From the NCBI RefSeq assembly GCF_008087085.1, contig NZ_VIYJ01000005.1:248001-312000 (forward strand): 64,000 bases of DNA, given 5' to 3'. Below the pieces are notes generated by a model. The model ran no database searches. It was not told the DNA's origin and saw nothing but the letters and a program-made list of their open reading frames with translations. Positions 15,562 through 24,328 of the stretch are shown here, piece by piece. Both the position numbers and the translations under genes were made by a program. Numbering within the stretch: the first letter of the stretch is position 1; each line of letters starts with the position of its first letter. Origin of the DNA: Nocardioides rubriscoriae. GTDB lineage: Bacteria; Actinomycetota; Actinomycetes; Propionibacteriales; Nocardioidaceae.

Positions 15562-15590
15562 GTCCCGAACGGGCCGGGTCGAACGGCCCG
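15553..15590 (+). terminator. Double hairpin after the ABC-F gene
   Basis: GGGACCTAGGTCCC (15553-15566) is a perfect 14-bp palindrome across the TAG stop. A second hairpin, CGGGCC 15570-15575 with GGCCCG 15585-15590, follows, then TCGTTT. This is the likely end of the glycosyltransferase/ABC-F transcript. Confidence 0.55.
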
Positions 15591-15665
15591 ACTCCGGTCG
15601 TTTCGCACCCGGCGACGCCCACGAAATCTACGGTGGGAGCCCCGAGGATCGACCGAAGGGCAGCC

Positions 15666-17138
15666 ATGCGCACCAGGACGAGGGCCGACCGGCCCGCACG
15701 GTCTGCGGAACGCGACGAGGTCGTCGCCGTCCTCGGTCGTGCGGGTGACCACCCGCTCATGCGCTCGTTCCCCCAGGGTGCGTTGTTCGCCTTCGACCAC
15801 GACCTGCGTTACCTCTGCGCGGGCGGTCAGGGGCTCGCCGACGTAGGTCTGTCGCGCGAGATGCTCGAGGGCAGGACGCTCTTCGAGGCCTTCCCCGACG
15901 AAACGGCGGCCGTGATCGAGCCGCAGTACCGCACCGCGCTGAGCGGGGACTCGACGGCCCGCGACATCGCCTACGAGGGGCGGACCTACTCCCAGCGACT
16001 CGCCCCGGTGCGCGACGACATGGGGCACGTGGTCGCGGGTCTCGGGGTATGCGTCGACGTGACCGAGGCGCGCCGGGCCGAGCACGCCCTGCGGGTGTCG
16101 GTCCAGCAGAACCGGCTGACGTTCGAGCACGCCCCGATCGGCATAGCGATCGTCGAGCTCGACGGCACCTGGCGCGAGGTGAATCCGGCCGTCACCCGGT
16201 TCACCGAGTACACCGAGGAGGAGCTCCTGGGCCTGACCTTCCAGGAGATCACCCACCCTGACGACCTCGAGCTCGACCTCGAGCACGTCGGGCGGCTCGT
16301 CGCGGGCGAGATCGGGTCCTACCAGATCGACAAGCGCTACATCACCAAGTCCGGGCGCACCGTGTGGGCCCTGCTCTCGGTGGCCCTGGTCCGCGACATC
16401 GACGGGTCGCCGCTCCACTTCGTCTCCCAGATCCAGGAGGTCACCGACAGTCGGCGAGCGCACCAGGCGCTGCAGGACCTCACCGCGATGCTGGCCCACG
16501 ACCTACGCACCCCGGCGGCGGTGATGCTCGGGTTCGCCGAGCTGCTCGAGGGCCTGAGCGGCGCCGAGATGCAGGCGGTCCGTGAGTATGCGTCGCGCAT
16601 CTCGGCCGGTGCGCGCGCGATGACCGAGATGCTCGACAACGTGCTGGCCGCCACCGTGCTCGACGCCGGTCAGGTCGTCGCCTCGCCGCAGGCGGTGCCG
16701 CTGCGGGACTCCCTCGACCTGGTCGTCCACGCCCTCACCGCGCACCCGGTGGTCATCGACACCTCGGGCGTGGACGACGTCGGCGCCTGGGTCGACCCGG
16801 TGCATCTGCAGCAGGTCCTGACCAACCTGCTGACCAACGCCGTGAAGTACGGCGGCGACACGATCAACGTCACGGCGACCTCCCGCCGCGGGCGGGTGAC
16901 CATCGCGGTCACCGACGACGGCCCCGGGGTCCCGCCGGACTTCGTGCCGCACCTCTTCGACCGGTACAGCCGGTCGACGCAGGCCCGTGACGGCCTGCGT
17001 CGCGGCAGCGGGCTCGGCCTCTACATCGTGCGGGACCTGCTGGCGGCCAACGCCGGCACGATCACCTACGCGCCCTCCCCGATCGGCGGGGCGACCTTCA
17101 CCGTCGAGCTCCCCGAGGCGCCCGCCCGGCTGCTCTGA
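15666..17138 (+). CDS. PAS-domain sensor histidine kinase, cytosolic
   Basis: A 490-residue kinase with no membrane segment. A first PAS domain spans about residues 30-130 (FAFDHDLRY..., ending VTEARRAEH), a second about 140-260 (FEHAPIGIAIVELDG..., ending ISQ-type IQEVTDSRRAH). The dimerisation/phosphoacceptor helix has LAHDLRTPAAV with H278. The ATP-binding domain follows: NLLTNAVKYGG (N box), DDGPGVPP (G1) and GSGLGLYIVRDL (G2). GAAGGG lies before ATG 15666. There is no adjacent response regulator, so it is an orphan kinase; its signal is unknown. Confidence 0.85.
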   Translation: MRTRTRADRPARSAERDEVVAVLGRAGDHPLMRSFPQGALFAFDHDLRYLCAGGQGLADVGLSREMLEGRTLFEAFPDETAAVIEPQYRTALSGDSTARDIAYEGRTYSQRLAPVRDDMGHVVAGLGVCVDVTEARRAEHALRVSVQQNRLTFEHAPIGIAIVELDGTWREVNPAVTRFTEYTEEELLGLTFQEITHPDDLELDLEHVGRLVAGEIGSYQIDKRYITKSGRTVWALLSVALVRDIDGSPLHFVSQIQEVTDSRRAHQALQDLTAMLAHDLRTPAAVMLGFAELLEGLSGAEMQAVREYASRISAGARAMTEMLDNVLAATVLDAGQVVASPQAVPLRDSLDLVVHALTAHPVVIDTSGVDDVGAWVDPVHLQQVLTNLLTNAVKYGGDTINVTATSRRGRVTIAVTDDGPGVPPDFVPHLFDRYSRSTQARDGLRRGSGLGLYIVRDLLAANAGTITYAPSPIGGATFTVELPEAPARLL

Positions 17139-17154
17139 GGCGCGCGCCCCGGGC

Positions 17155-17391
17155 TCAGTCGTCGGGCAGGTCGGCGAAGGCCTGCTTGGTGGCCTTGTAC
17201 CAGCCCATCGCGCGCTTGGGGTGACGCCAGCGGCCCTTCATCGCGTCGCGCGCCTCCTGGTGGGAGGCATCGCCGGCCTTCTCCGCGGCCTTGAGGTGCT
17301 GGTCCTGGGCGTTGATGACGTCGTCGGCGCTCTCGCCGTGGTGCGCGAGGTCGCAGGGGCCGCCGAGGTCGCGGCAGGTCATGGTCTTCAT
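17155..17391 (-). CDS. DUF1059-family small protein
   Basis: A 78-residue protein starting MKTMTCRDLGGPCDLAHHGES, the hallmark of DUF1059 small proteins, in which two Cys (residues 6 and 13) and a His frame the N-terminus. An AGGAG ribosome-binding site precedes ATG 17391. The C-terminal half is basic and Trp-rich. It lies 71 bases downstream of a SigJ-like sigma gene in the same direction and may be controlled by it. Function unknown in the family; metal binding by the Cys/His set is speculative. Confidence 0.7.
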   Translation of the reverse strand: MKTMTCRDLGGPCDLAHHGESADDVINAQDQHLKAAEKAGDASHQEARDAMKGRWRHPKRAMGWYKATKQAFADLPDD

Positions 17392-17462
17392 GTCGTCTCC
17401 TGTACGTGGTGGGTGCGAGCTGTCGTGATGCTGACGATCGGTGGGGCCGGGGTGTGACCGGC

Positions 17463-18317
17463 TCAGCCTCGGGCCTGGCCGCCGTCGCGGCGTACGACGT
17501 CGGCGAGCACGTCCGGGGCCGCGCGGAAGGTGATGGCCCGGACCTGACCGTCGGCGACGGTGAAGTCGAAGACGACCTTGGCGGCACCCAGGTGGAACCA
17601 CGCCGCGGCGGGACGGCCGCCGACCAGCACGGGCAGCGCGGCGCGGGCACTGCCGTCGAAGAACGTCGCCACCTCCTCGCGGCCCTCGATCGACGCCGGG
17701 GTGCCGAGCAGGACGGCAGCGTCGTCCGCGGTGACGACGGCGTCGGGGGCCAGCAGCTGGAGCAGGCGGTCGAGGTCGCCTTTCCTGGCGGCGGCCATGA
17801 AGGCGTCGACGACCTCCCAGTCGGCCAGGCGGTCGTCGGAGCGGGGCTGGGCCACCTTGGCCCGCGCCCGTGAGGCGAGCTTGCGCGCCGCGACCGGTGT
17901 GGTGTCGAGGACCGCCGCGATCGTCGGGAACTCGAAGCCGAAGCTGTCGTGCAGCACGAACGCGACCCGCTCGCGCGGCGAGAGCCGGTCGAGCACGACC
18001 TGCAGCGCGACGCCGACGGTGTCGGCGAGCACGACGTCGTCGGCCGGGTCCGGGACCGAGTGCTCGCCGTCGACGTCCTCGACCTCCTCGACCGGCACCG
18101 GCGTGCGCGCGCGCAGCCGGTCGAGGCACAACCGCGTGGTCACGGTCGTCAGCCAGGCCGGCAGGCTCTCGATCTCGGTGCCGCCGCGATCGGTGCGGTG
18201 CAGCCGCAGCCACGCCTGCTGCACGACGTCCTCGGCCTCGGCGTGGTCACCGAGCACCCTGCTCGCGAGCGCGACCAACCGTGGTCGCTCCGCCTCGAAC
18301 CGCTCCGTCTGGTCCAT
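17463..18317 (-). CDS. sigJ: ECF sigma factor with SnoaL-like C-terminal domain (SigJ/ECF41 type)
   Basis: A 284-residue protein. Sigma region 2 (about 10-75, with GDHAEAEDVVQQAWLRLHR) and region 4 (about 105-155, with RLSPRERVAFVLHDSFGFEF) are followed by a SnoaL_2/NTF2-like domain (about 165-280, starting DAFMAAARKGDLDRLLQLL). In this ECF group the C-terminal domain modulates activity in place of a separate anti-sigma factor. ATG 18317 has GAGGGAAGG at suitable distance; an in-frame GTG nine bases upstream sits too close to it. No anti-sigma gene is adjacent, as expected for the group. Confidence 0.85.
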   Translation of the reverse strand: MDQTERFEAERPRLVALASRVLGDHAEAEDVVQQAWLRLHRTDRGGTEIESLPAWLTTVTTRLCLDRLRARTPVPVEEVEDVDGEHSVPDPADDVVLADTVGVALQVVLDRLSPRERVAFVLHDSFGFEFPTIAAVLDTTPVAARKLASRARAKVAQPRSDDRLADWEVVDAFMAAARKGDLDRLLQLLAPDAVVTADDAAVLLGTPASIEGREEVATFFDGSARAALPVLVGGRPAAAWFHLGAAKVVFDFTVADGQVRAITFRAAPDVLADVVRRDGGQARG

Positions 18318-18403
18318 GGTCGACACCCTTCCCTCTGGGCTCCCCCTCGGGGCTCCGTCACTCCCCTGACGTGCGGTCGCGGTCGGGTGTGACCGGCTCG
18401 CGA

Positions 18404-18973
18404 TCAGAACCGGCCGGCCGCCACCAGGGTCGGACGCCGCTCGTCGGGCAGCGCCTCCTCGACGACGTAGCGCCGCGGGCCGGCGTCGGGGGCGTGCAGG
18501 AGGGTGTCGGGACCGGTCCAGAACCCGACGTGGGTGATCGGGGTGCCGGCCCCGTCGCGCGCGAAGAACCACAGGTCGCCCGGGCGCTCGTTGCCCAGGG
18601 CGACGGGCTCGCAGCGCGCAGCCTGGTCGGAGGCGTCGCGCGGCACCTCGACCCCGACGGCCCGGAAGGCCGCGTGCACGAGACCGGAGCAGTCGATGCC
18701 GTCGTGGGTCAGGCCGCCCCAGACGTACGGCGTGCCGAGGTAGGTCCGCGCGATAGCCACGACGCTCTCCTCGTCGAGGGCGAGGTCGTCGGCGCGCACC
18801 CACCCGGGGTAGCCGACGGGGTCCTTCGACGACCACTGGGCCGGGGCGACCACCCGCAGCCAGTCCCCCTCGCGGGCGCGCACCTCGACGTGCTCCCCCA
18901 CCCACAGCTGGGTGACCTGCTCGGCGGACTCGTCGGGTCCGGCCAGCACGCCGGTCACTCGGATCGCTTTCAT
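18404..18973 (-). CDS. NlpC/P60 (C40) peptidase, YkfC-like murein peptide hydrolase
   Basis: A 189-residue protein: an SH3b-like half (about 1-62, with WVGEHVEVRAREGDWLRVV) and an NlpC/P60 half with catalytic C95 (DCSGLVHAAF), H148 (ITHVGFW) and H160 (LHAPDAG). No signal peptide is seen, so it should act in the cytoplasm on imported wall peptides, as Bacillus YkfC does when it cuts gamma-D-Glu from diamino acid after L-Ala-D-Glu release. ATG 18973 overlaps the stop of the dipeptide epimerase gene, which supports a shared recycling job. Confidence 0.85.
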   Translation of the reverse strand: MKAIRVTGVLAGPDESAEQVTQLWVGEHVEVRAREGDWLRVVAPAQWSSKDPVGYPGWVRADDLALDEESVVAIARTYLGTPYVWGGLTHDGIDCSGLVHAAFRAVGVEVPRDASDQAARCEPVALGNERPGDLWFFARDGAGTPITHVGFWTGPDTLLHAPDAGPRRYVVEEALPDERRPTLVAAGRF

Positions 18974-20073
18974 GACAGCACTCCTTCGATGCCCAGACCG
19001 GGCCGGTCGGACAGGACGAGCCGGTCGCCGTCGTACGACGGGCCCCCGGCGTAGGGCGACGCCACCGACCACCAGGCGGCGTCGAGGTCGGGCAGGCTGG
19101 TCGTGCCCACGGCGGCGACCAGCGCGGCCGCGGCACCCACCCCGAGGTGCGACTCCATCATGGAGCCGACGAACGTGCCGAAGCCGTGCAGGTGCGCGAC
19201 CCGCAGCAGCTCGAGCGCGGGCGTCAGCCCGCCGCACTTGGCGAGCTTGACGTTGACCAGGTCGGCGGCGTCGAGGCGGATGACCTCGACGAGGTCCTCG
19301 AGGGTGAAGAGCGACTCGTCGGCCATCACGGGGGTCTCGACGTGGGCGGTGACGTAGGCGAGACCGATCAGGTCGTGCGCCGGGACGGGCTGCTCGACCA
19401 GCTCGACGTCGGCACCGGCCGCTTCGAGAGCACCGATCACGCGCACGGCCTCGAAGGCGTCCCAGCCCTGGTTGGCATCGAGGCGCAGGCCGACACCGGG
19501 ACCGACCGCGGCCCGCACCGCGAGCACCCGGGCGACGTCGGTGGTGGCGTCGGTGCCGACCTTGAGCTTGAGCGTGTCGAACCCGTCGTCGACCCGCGCC
19601 GTCGCGGCCGAGGCGAGCTCGGCCGGGCTGCCGGCCGCGAGCGTGACGTCGGTGCGGACGTAGGCCGGCGGCAGCGCCGTCACGCCCACGTGGGCCGCGA
19701 GGTGCTGGGCCAGCGTCAGCCCGGAACGCCGCGCGGCGAGGTCGTGCAGGGCGACGTCGGCGGCCATCTTCGCCGACCGGTTGGCGACGACCGCACGCTG
19801 CACGAGAGCAGTGCTCTCGGACAGGTCGGCGGGACGGCCGACCAATGCGTCGCGCAGCGGTCCCTCCAGGCAGGCCTGCGACCCGGCGAGCGAGTCGCCG
19901 GTCACCTGCCACACCTGCGGTGCTTCACCCCACCCGACGGCGCCGTCGCTGTCGACGACCTCGACGAGCACCGCCTCGACGGTCGTCGTGGAGCGCAGGG
20001 CGGTGACGAAGGGCGTGTGCAGCGGCACGCTCAGGCGACGGGTGCGCACCTCGGCGACCGTGGGCGTGTTCAT
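18970..20073 (-). CDS. Dipeptide epimerase, enolase superfamily (L-Ala-D/L-Glu epimerase-like)
   Basis: A 367-residue muconate-lactonising-subgroup protein. The KxK base is K169/K171 (LKLKVG), metal ligands are D199 (LDANQGWD), E227 (VEQPV) and D252 (ADES), and the second base is K276 (NVKLAK). These are the catalytic residues of L-Ala-D/L-Glu epimerases such as YcjG/YkfB. It is coupled by ATGA overlaps to an NlpC/P60 peptidase downstream and a beta-lactamase-fold protein upstream. Together they would process murein tripeptide. Exact dipeptide specificity cannot be told from sequence. Confidence 0.85.
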   Translation of the reverse strand: MNTPTVAEVRTRRLSVPLHTPFVTALRSTTTVEAVLVEVVDSDGAVGWGEAPQVWQVTGDSLAGSQACLEGPLRDALVGRPADLSESTALVQRAVVANRSAKMAADVALHDLAARRSGLTLAQHLAAHVGVTALPPAYVRTDVTLAAGSPAELASAATARVDDGFDTLKLKVGTDATTDVARVLAVRAAVGPGVGLRLDANQGWDAFEAVRVIGALEAAGADVELVEQPVPAHDLIGLAYVTAHVETPVMADESLFTLEDLVEVIRLDAADLVNVKLAKCGGLTPALELLRVAHLHGFGTFVGSMMESHLGVGAAAALVAAVGTTSLPDLDAAWWSVASPYAGGPSYDGDRLVLSDRPGLGIEGVLS

Positions 20074-20807
20074 CGGCGACGCTCCCAGGCCTCGGCGGCG
20101 AGCGCGGCGATGCGCGCCTCGGCGACCTCCAACGAGTCGTCGGTGCGGGTGAGCACGACCAGCGCGAACGCCGCGCCACCCTGCGCGGCCGTCGGCCGGA
20201 CGATCGCCATGTCGTGGGTGAGGCCGTCGACCCAGCCGGTCTTGTTGGCCACGTGGGTGCCGGCGGGCAGCCCTGCGGGGATGCCGTCGCGGTAGCGCTG
20301 GCCGAGCATGACCTGCTCCACGGCCGTCGGCGTGTGGGCCAGCACCCGGCCGAGGTCGCGGGCGGTGACCTCGTTGGCCAGTCCGGCCTCGCGCGCGGCC
20401 AGGTCGCCGATGCCGCGGGTGAATCGCGTGCGGCCACTGACCCCGGCGTCGGCCAGCACGCGCTGGACCGCCGCGACCCCGACCTGCTCGAGCAGCAGGT
20501 TGGTCGCGATGTTGCTCGAGTCGACGATCGCCCGGCAGCGCAGCTCGCGCAGGGTCTCGGTCGCGCCCAGGGCGTCCCAGGTCGCGTCGTCCTGGTCGTC
20601 CTCGCGCGCGATGGTGAAGCGCCCGCCGACCGCCGACTCGAAGTCGTCGTGCACCCGTACCGCGGTGTCGAGGTCGACCGCCTCCGCAGCGGTGGCCAGC
20701 GGCACCTTGACCAGGCTCGCGGCGTACGCCGGCTCGTCGGCGTCCTGCTCCCACCAGGTCGTGCCGTCGAGCCCGCCGAGCCAGACCCCGATCAGCTCCT
20801 GTGTCAC
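20070..20807 (-). CDS. Class A beta-lactamase-fold serine hydrolase without signal peptide
   Basis: A 245-residue protein with S31-x-x-K34 (ASLVKVP), the S-x-N element S97/N99 (DSSNIA) and K189-T190-G191 (NKTGWVDG), the three signatures of class A beta-lactamases and related DD-peptidases. NEVTARD at 145-151 may hold the Glu166 counterpart. There is no signal peptide, so it is not a periplasmic/exported resistance enzyme. It is first in the operon with the dipeptide epimerase and NlpC/P60 gene (ATGA overlap). A cytosolic amidase or carboxypeptidase acting on wall peptides is inferred. Confidence 0.75.
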   Translation of the reverse strand: MTQELIGVWLGGLDGTTWWEQDADEPAYAASLVKVPLATAAEAVDLDTAVRVHDDFESAVGGRFTIAREDDQDDATWDALGATETLRELRCRAIVDSSNIATNLLLEQVGVAAVQRVLADAGVSGRTRFTRGIGDLAAREAGLANEVTARDLGRVLAHTPTAVEQVMLGQRYRDGIPAGLPAGTHVANKTGWVDGLTHDMAIVRPTAAQGGAAFALVVLTRTDDSLEVAEARIAALAAEAWERRR

Positions 20808-20814
20808 GGGTCCC

Positions 20815-20824
20815 ACCTTAGGAT
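20815..20824. promoter_or_regulatory. Overlapping divergent -10 boxes for leaderless starts
   Basis: ACCTTAGGAT carries TAGGAT (20819-20824) on the plus strand, seven bases before GTG 20832, and TAAGGT (20820-20815) on the minus strand, seven bases before GTG 20807. Both genes would therefore begin at or next to the transcription start, with the two -10 elements sharing two base pairs. Confidence 0.5.
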
Positions 20825-20831
20825 CCGCCCC

Positions 20832-21686
20832 GTGCCCGACCTCACCCCGCACCAGCGTGAGCTCCTCGACCGGTGGCTACCGGGGTGGGCCGTCGTGCGC
20901 GACCACAGCTGGGGCCAGGTCGACCGGACCGTCCTGGAGGTACGCCGCGCCGACACCTCCTACGCCGTCAAGGCGTCAGGGCCCGACGACTCCCACCTGG
21001 CCCGCGAGGTCCGCGCGCACCAGGAGTGGCTCGGGCCGTGGCGCGCGACCGGCCACGCCGCCACCCTGGTCGGCGCCGACCTCGAGGCCCGCCTGCTGGT
21101 GACGACGTGGCTGCCGGGCCGCCTCGTCGAGGGCACGGCGGCCCAGGGCGCGCCTGCGACCTACCACCAGGCCGGCGTCCTGCTGGCGGTGCTGCACGGG
21201 CAGCTCGCCGTCGTGGACCCCGACCACGAGGCCCGCGAGAACGCCCGCGCCCTGCGCTGGCTGGACGAGCCGCACCGCATCGCCACGGACACCGAGGCGC
21301 TGCTGCGCGACGAGATCGCCGCCTGGCCGACGCCCCCGGCGAGGTTGGTCCCCACCCACGGCGACTGGCAGCCGCGCAACTGGGTCGTCGACGACGACGG
21401 CACCGTGCGGGTCATCGACCTGGGCCGGGCCGACCTGCGCACCGCCGCCTCCGACCTCGCCCGGCTCGCCGCCCAGGACTTCCGCCGCGACCCGGCCCTC
21501 GAGGCCGCCTTCCTCGAGGGCTACGGCACCGACCCGCGCGAGCCCCACGCGTGGTGGCGCCAGCAGGTACGCGAGGCGATCGGCACCGCCGCCTGGGCCC
21601 ACCGCGTCGGTGACGAGCCGTTCGAGGCCCAGGGCCACCGGATGCTGCGCGACGCCCTGGTCGGGCCACGACCACGACCTGACTAG
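20832..21686 (+). CDS. Phosphotransferase family protein (APH fold)
   Basis: A 284-residue kinase-like protein. The catalytic loop is VPTHGDWQPRNWVVDDDG (His-Gly-Asp and Asn), followed by the metal-binding Asp in VIDLGRADLR. It is divergent from the murein-salvage operon and shares a promoter region with it. The small-molecule substrate could be an amino sugar, choline-like or thiamine-like compound; co-location with peptide salvage suggests a wall-derived sugar but does not show it. GTG 20832 is chosen for its -10 box seven bases upstream. Confidence 0.75.
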   Translation: MPDLTPHQRELLDRWLPGWAVVRDHSWGQVDRTVLEVRRADTSYAVKASGPDDSHLAREVRAHQEWLGPWRATGHAATLVGADLEARLLVTTWLPGRLVEGTAAQGAPATYHQAGVLLAVLHGQLAVVDPDHEARENARALRWLDEPHRIATDTEALLRDEIAAWPTPPARLVPTHGDWQPRNWVVDDDGTVRVIDLGRADLRTAASDLARLAAQDFRRDPALEAAFLEGYGTDPREPHAWWRQQVREAIGTAAWAHRVGDEPFEAQGHRMLRDALVGPRPRPD

Positions 21687-21705
21687 GACCTGATTAGGGT
21701 GCAGC

Positions 21706-22614
21706 ATGCCCAACCGCGTGCAGGACCTGCTCGGCATCGAGATCCCGATCGTCCAGGCCCCGATGACCTACATCGCCCGGGCGGGCCTGGCCGCCGCCGT
21801 GTCCGAGGCGGGCGGGCTCGGCGTCGTGGAGTCGCTGACCGACGAGGGGCGTGCCGACCTGCTCCGGATGCGCGACCTGACCGCCAAGCCCTACGCCGCC
21901 AACCTGATGATCCAGGGGTGGAAGAACGACCCGTCGATCGTCGACGTGCTCGCCGAGGCGGGCGTCCCCGTGGTCACGACGTCGGCCGGCGACCCGGGAC
22001 TCTTCACCGACCGGCTGCACGACGCCGGCATCACCGTGCTCCACGTCGTCGGCACGCTGCGCGGTGCCCAGAAGGCCCGTGACGCCGGCGTCGACGGGCT
22101 CGTGGTCGAGGGGGTCGAGGGCGGCGGCTTCAAGGGCGCCCTCAGCGCCTCGACCCTCGTGCTGCTGCCGCTGGTCGCCCAGCACGTCGACCTCCCGCTG
22201 ATCGCCGCCGGCGGCATCTGCGACGCCACCTCGATGGCCGCCGCCCTCGTGCTCGGCGCCGACGGCGTGCAGATGGGCACCCGGATGCTCGCCACCCACG
22301 AGGCCGGCGTCCACCAGCACTTCAAGGACGCGATCGTCGGCGCCGGCGACGACGCCACCGTGCTGCTGAGCGTGCCGGGCAACCCCACGATGCGGGTGCT
22401 GCGCAACGAGCTGACCGCACGCACCGAGCACGACACCAAGCTGCTGGGGCGCATCACCGACCTCTACTTCGGCGGCGAGATGGACGCCAGCGTCGCCAAC
22501 ACCGGTCAGGTGTCGGCGCGGATCGGCTCGGTCGAGCCCGTCGCCGACGTCGTACGCCGCACCTGGGACGGCTGCCGCGCCGCCCTCGACGCTGCGTCAG
22601 CCCGCCTGGGCTGA
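21706..22614 (+). CDS. Nitronate monooxygenase/NPD family FMN oxidoreductase
   Basis: A 302-residue TIM-barrel flavoprotein of the nitropropane dioxygenase/FabK superfamily. QAPMTYIA at 17-24, the glycine-rich phosphate motif LIAAGGICD, and GADGVQMGTRMLATHEA are characteristic. Enzymes of the group oxidise nitronates or reduce enoyl-ACP; the sequence alone does not decide. TAGGGT 21695-21700 lies five bases before ATG, suggesting a leaderless transcript. It starts 20 bases after the APH-fold gene and converges on guaB3. Confidence 0.8.
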   Translation: MPNRVQDLLGIEIPIVQAPMTYIARAGLAAAVSEAGGLGVVESLTDEGRADLLRMRDLTAKPYAANLMIQGWKNDPSIVDVLAEAGVPVVTTSAGDPGLFTDRLHDAGITVLHVVGTLRGAQKARDAGVDGLVVEGVEGGGFKGALSASTLVLLPLVAQHVDLPLIAAGGICDATSMAAALVLGADGVQMGTRMLATHEAGVHQHFKDAIVGAGDDATVLLSVPGNPTMRVLRNELTARTEHDTKLLGRITDLYFGGEMDASVANTGQVSARIGSVEPVADVVRRTWDGCRAALDAASARLG

Positions 22615-22643
22615 CCGGCCGGCTCGCGCGGCCCCGGCGAGAC

Positions 22644-23750
22644 CTACTCGACGACGACCTCGACGCGCTGGAACTCCTTGAGGTCGGTGTAGCCGGTGGT
22701 CGCCATCGAGCGGCGCAGCGCACCGATGAGGTTCATCGTGCCGTCGGCGACGCGCGAGGGACCGAAGAGGATCTCCTCGAGGGTGCCGACCTGGTCGAGC
22801 CGGACGCGGCGACCGCGGGGCAGGACCTCGTGGTGGGCCTCGGCACCCCAGTGGAAGCCGTGGCCGGGCGCGTCGGTGGCCCGCGCGAACGGCGAGCCGA
22901 CCATGACGGCGTCGGCGCCGCAGGCGATCGCCTTGGCCAGGTCGCCGGACGTGCCGATCGAGCCGTCGGCGATGACGTGGACGTAGCGCCCGCCGGACTC
23001 GTCGAGGTAGTCGCGACGCGCGGCGGCGACGTCGGCGACCGCGCTGGCCATCGGCACCGCGACACCCAGGACGGTGCGGGTGGTGTGGGCCGCGCCGCCG
23101 CCGAAACCGACGAGCACACCGGCCGCGCCGGTGCGCATCAGGTGCAGCGCCGCCTGGTGGGTCGCGCACCCGCCGACGATGACCGGCACGTCGAGCTCGT
23201 AGATGAACTCCTTGAGGTTGAGCGGCTCGGCCTGGCTCGAGACGTGCTCGGCGCTGACCGTGGTGCCCCGGATGACGAACATGTCGACGCCGGCGTCGAC
23301 GACGACCTTGGCGAACTCCTTGGTGCGCTGCGGCGACAGCGAGCCCGCGACCGTCACCCCGGCGTCGCGCACCTCGCGCAGCCGCTCGGTGATGAGCTCG
23401 GGCTTGACCGGCTCGGTGTAGATCTCCTGCATCCGTGCGGTCGCGTCGATGCCCTCGAGCCCCGCCACCTCGGCCAGCAGGTCGCTCGGGTCGTCGTAGC
23501 GGGTCCACAGGCCCTCGAGGTTGAGCACCCCGAGCCCGCCGTGGTGGCCCAGCGCGATCGCGGTGGCCGGCGACATCACCGAGTCCATCGGCGCGGCGAG
23601 CACCGGCAGCGAGAACCGGTAGGCGTCGATCTGCCAGTCGGTGCTGACCTCCTCGGGGTCACGGGTGCGCCGCGACGGCACGATCGCGATGTCGTCGAAG
23701 GAGTAGGCCCGGCGGCCACGCTTGGCCTGGCCGATCTGGATCTCGGTCAT
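22644..23750 (-). CDS. guaB3: GuaB3 family IMP dehydrogenase-related protein
   Basis: A 368-residue IMPDH/GMP-reductase TIM barrel lacking CBS domains. It starts MTEIQIGQAKRGRRAYSFDDIAIVPSRR in the manner of actinobacterial GuaB3 (Rv3410c type). The loop VIVGGCATHQ carries a Cys where IMPDH has its GxGSxC motif, and VIADGSIGTSGDLAKAIACGAD gives the phosphate site. A cyanobacterial GuaB3 has been reported to act as a GMP reductase; whether that holds in actinobacteria is open. In mycobacteria it is adjacent to choD and guaB2; here rnhA and a secreted-protein gene separate it from guaB. Confidence 0.9.
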   Translation of the reverse strand: MTEIQIGQAKRGRRAYSFDDIAIVPSRRTRDPEEVSTDWQIDAYRFSLPVLAAPMDSVMSPATAIALGHHGGLGVLNLEGLWTRYDDPSDLLAEVAGLEGIDATARMQEIYTEPVKPELITERLREVRDAGVTVAGSLSPQRTKEFAKVVVDAGVDMFVIRGTTVSAEHVSSQAEPLNLKEFIYELDVPVIVGGCATHQAALHLMRTGAAGVLVGFGGGAAHTTRTVLGVAVPMASAVADVAAARRDYLDESGGRYVHVIADGSIGTSGDLAKAIACGADAVMVGSPFARATDAPGHGFHWGAEAHHEVLPRGRRVRLDQVGTLEEILFGPSRVADGTMNLIGALRRSMATTGYTDLKEFQRVEVVVE

Positions 23751-23776
23751 GCGGTCAGTCTCCCATGCACGCCGGG

Positions 23777-24229
23777 TCAGCGCGCAGCGGCGGCGACCGC
23801 CTCACGCAGCCCGCGCGAGGCGAGCCGGTCGGCTCGCTCGTTGCCCTCGTTGCCGGCGTGGCCCTTGACCCAGTGCCAGTCGACGTCGTGCTCGGCGCAG
23901 GCCGCGACCAGGCGCTGCCACAGGTCGACGTTCTTGACCGGCTGCTTGGCCGAGGTGCGCCACCCGTTGCGCTGCCAGTTGACGACCCACTGGGTGATGC
24001 CGCTGCGGACGTAGACGCTGTCGGTGTAGAGCTGCACCGCCGAGCGACGGGTGAGCGTCTCGAGCGCCATGATCGGCGCCATCAGCTCCATCCGGTTGTT
24101 GGTGGTCGTCTCGGCCTCGCCACCGCAGAGGTCCTTCTCGTGGACGCCGGCACGCAGGTAGGCGCCCCAGCCGCCCGGTCCGGGGTTGGGCTCGCACGCC
24201 CCGTCGGTGTAGATCACGACCTCGTTCAC
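23777..24229 (-). CDS. rnhA: Ribonuclease HI
   Basis: A 150-residue enzyme cutting the RNA strand of RNA/DNA hybrids. The four catalytic acids are D9 ([16 protein letters not shown]), E48 (NNRMELMA), D70 (YTDSVYV) and D134 (GNERADRLA), with H124 in the KGHAGN loop. It is the length of stand-alone bacterial RNase HI. GTG 24229 is preceded by TACGAT (minus strand, 24242-24237) seven bases upstream, a likely leaderless start. Confidence 0.95.
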   Translation of the reverse strand: MNEVVIYTDGACEPNPGPGGWGAYLRAGVHEKDLCGGEAETTTNNRMELMAPIMALETLTRRSAVQLYTDSVYVRSGITQWVVNWQRNGWRTSAKQPVKNVDLWQRLVAACAEHDVDWHWVKGHAGNEGNERADRLASRGLREAVAAAAR

Positions 24230-24328
24230 GCCCGTGATCGTAGGCCGTTCGGGCTATGGACCACGCCGCGACGCGGCGGGACGGTGACGTGCAGCCCGTC
24301 TCCCCCCAGCCACCCTCCAGGAGTCATC

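Noticed and set aside
20070..20807. Beta-lactamase signatures taken as antibiotic resistance
   Set aside because: No signal peptide and tight coupling to wall-peptide salvage genes argue for a metabolic role.
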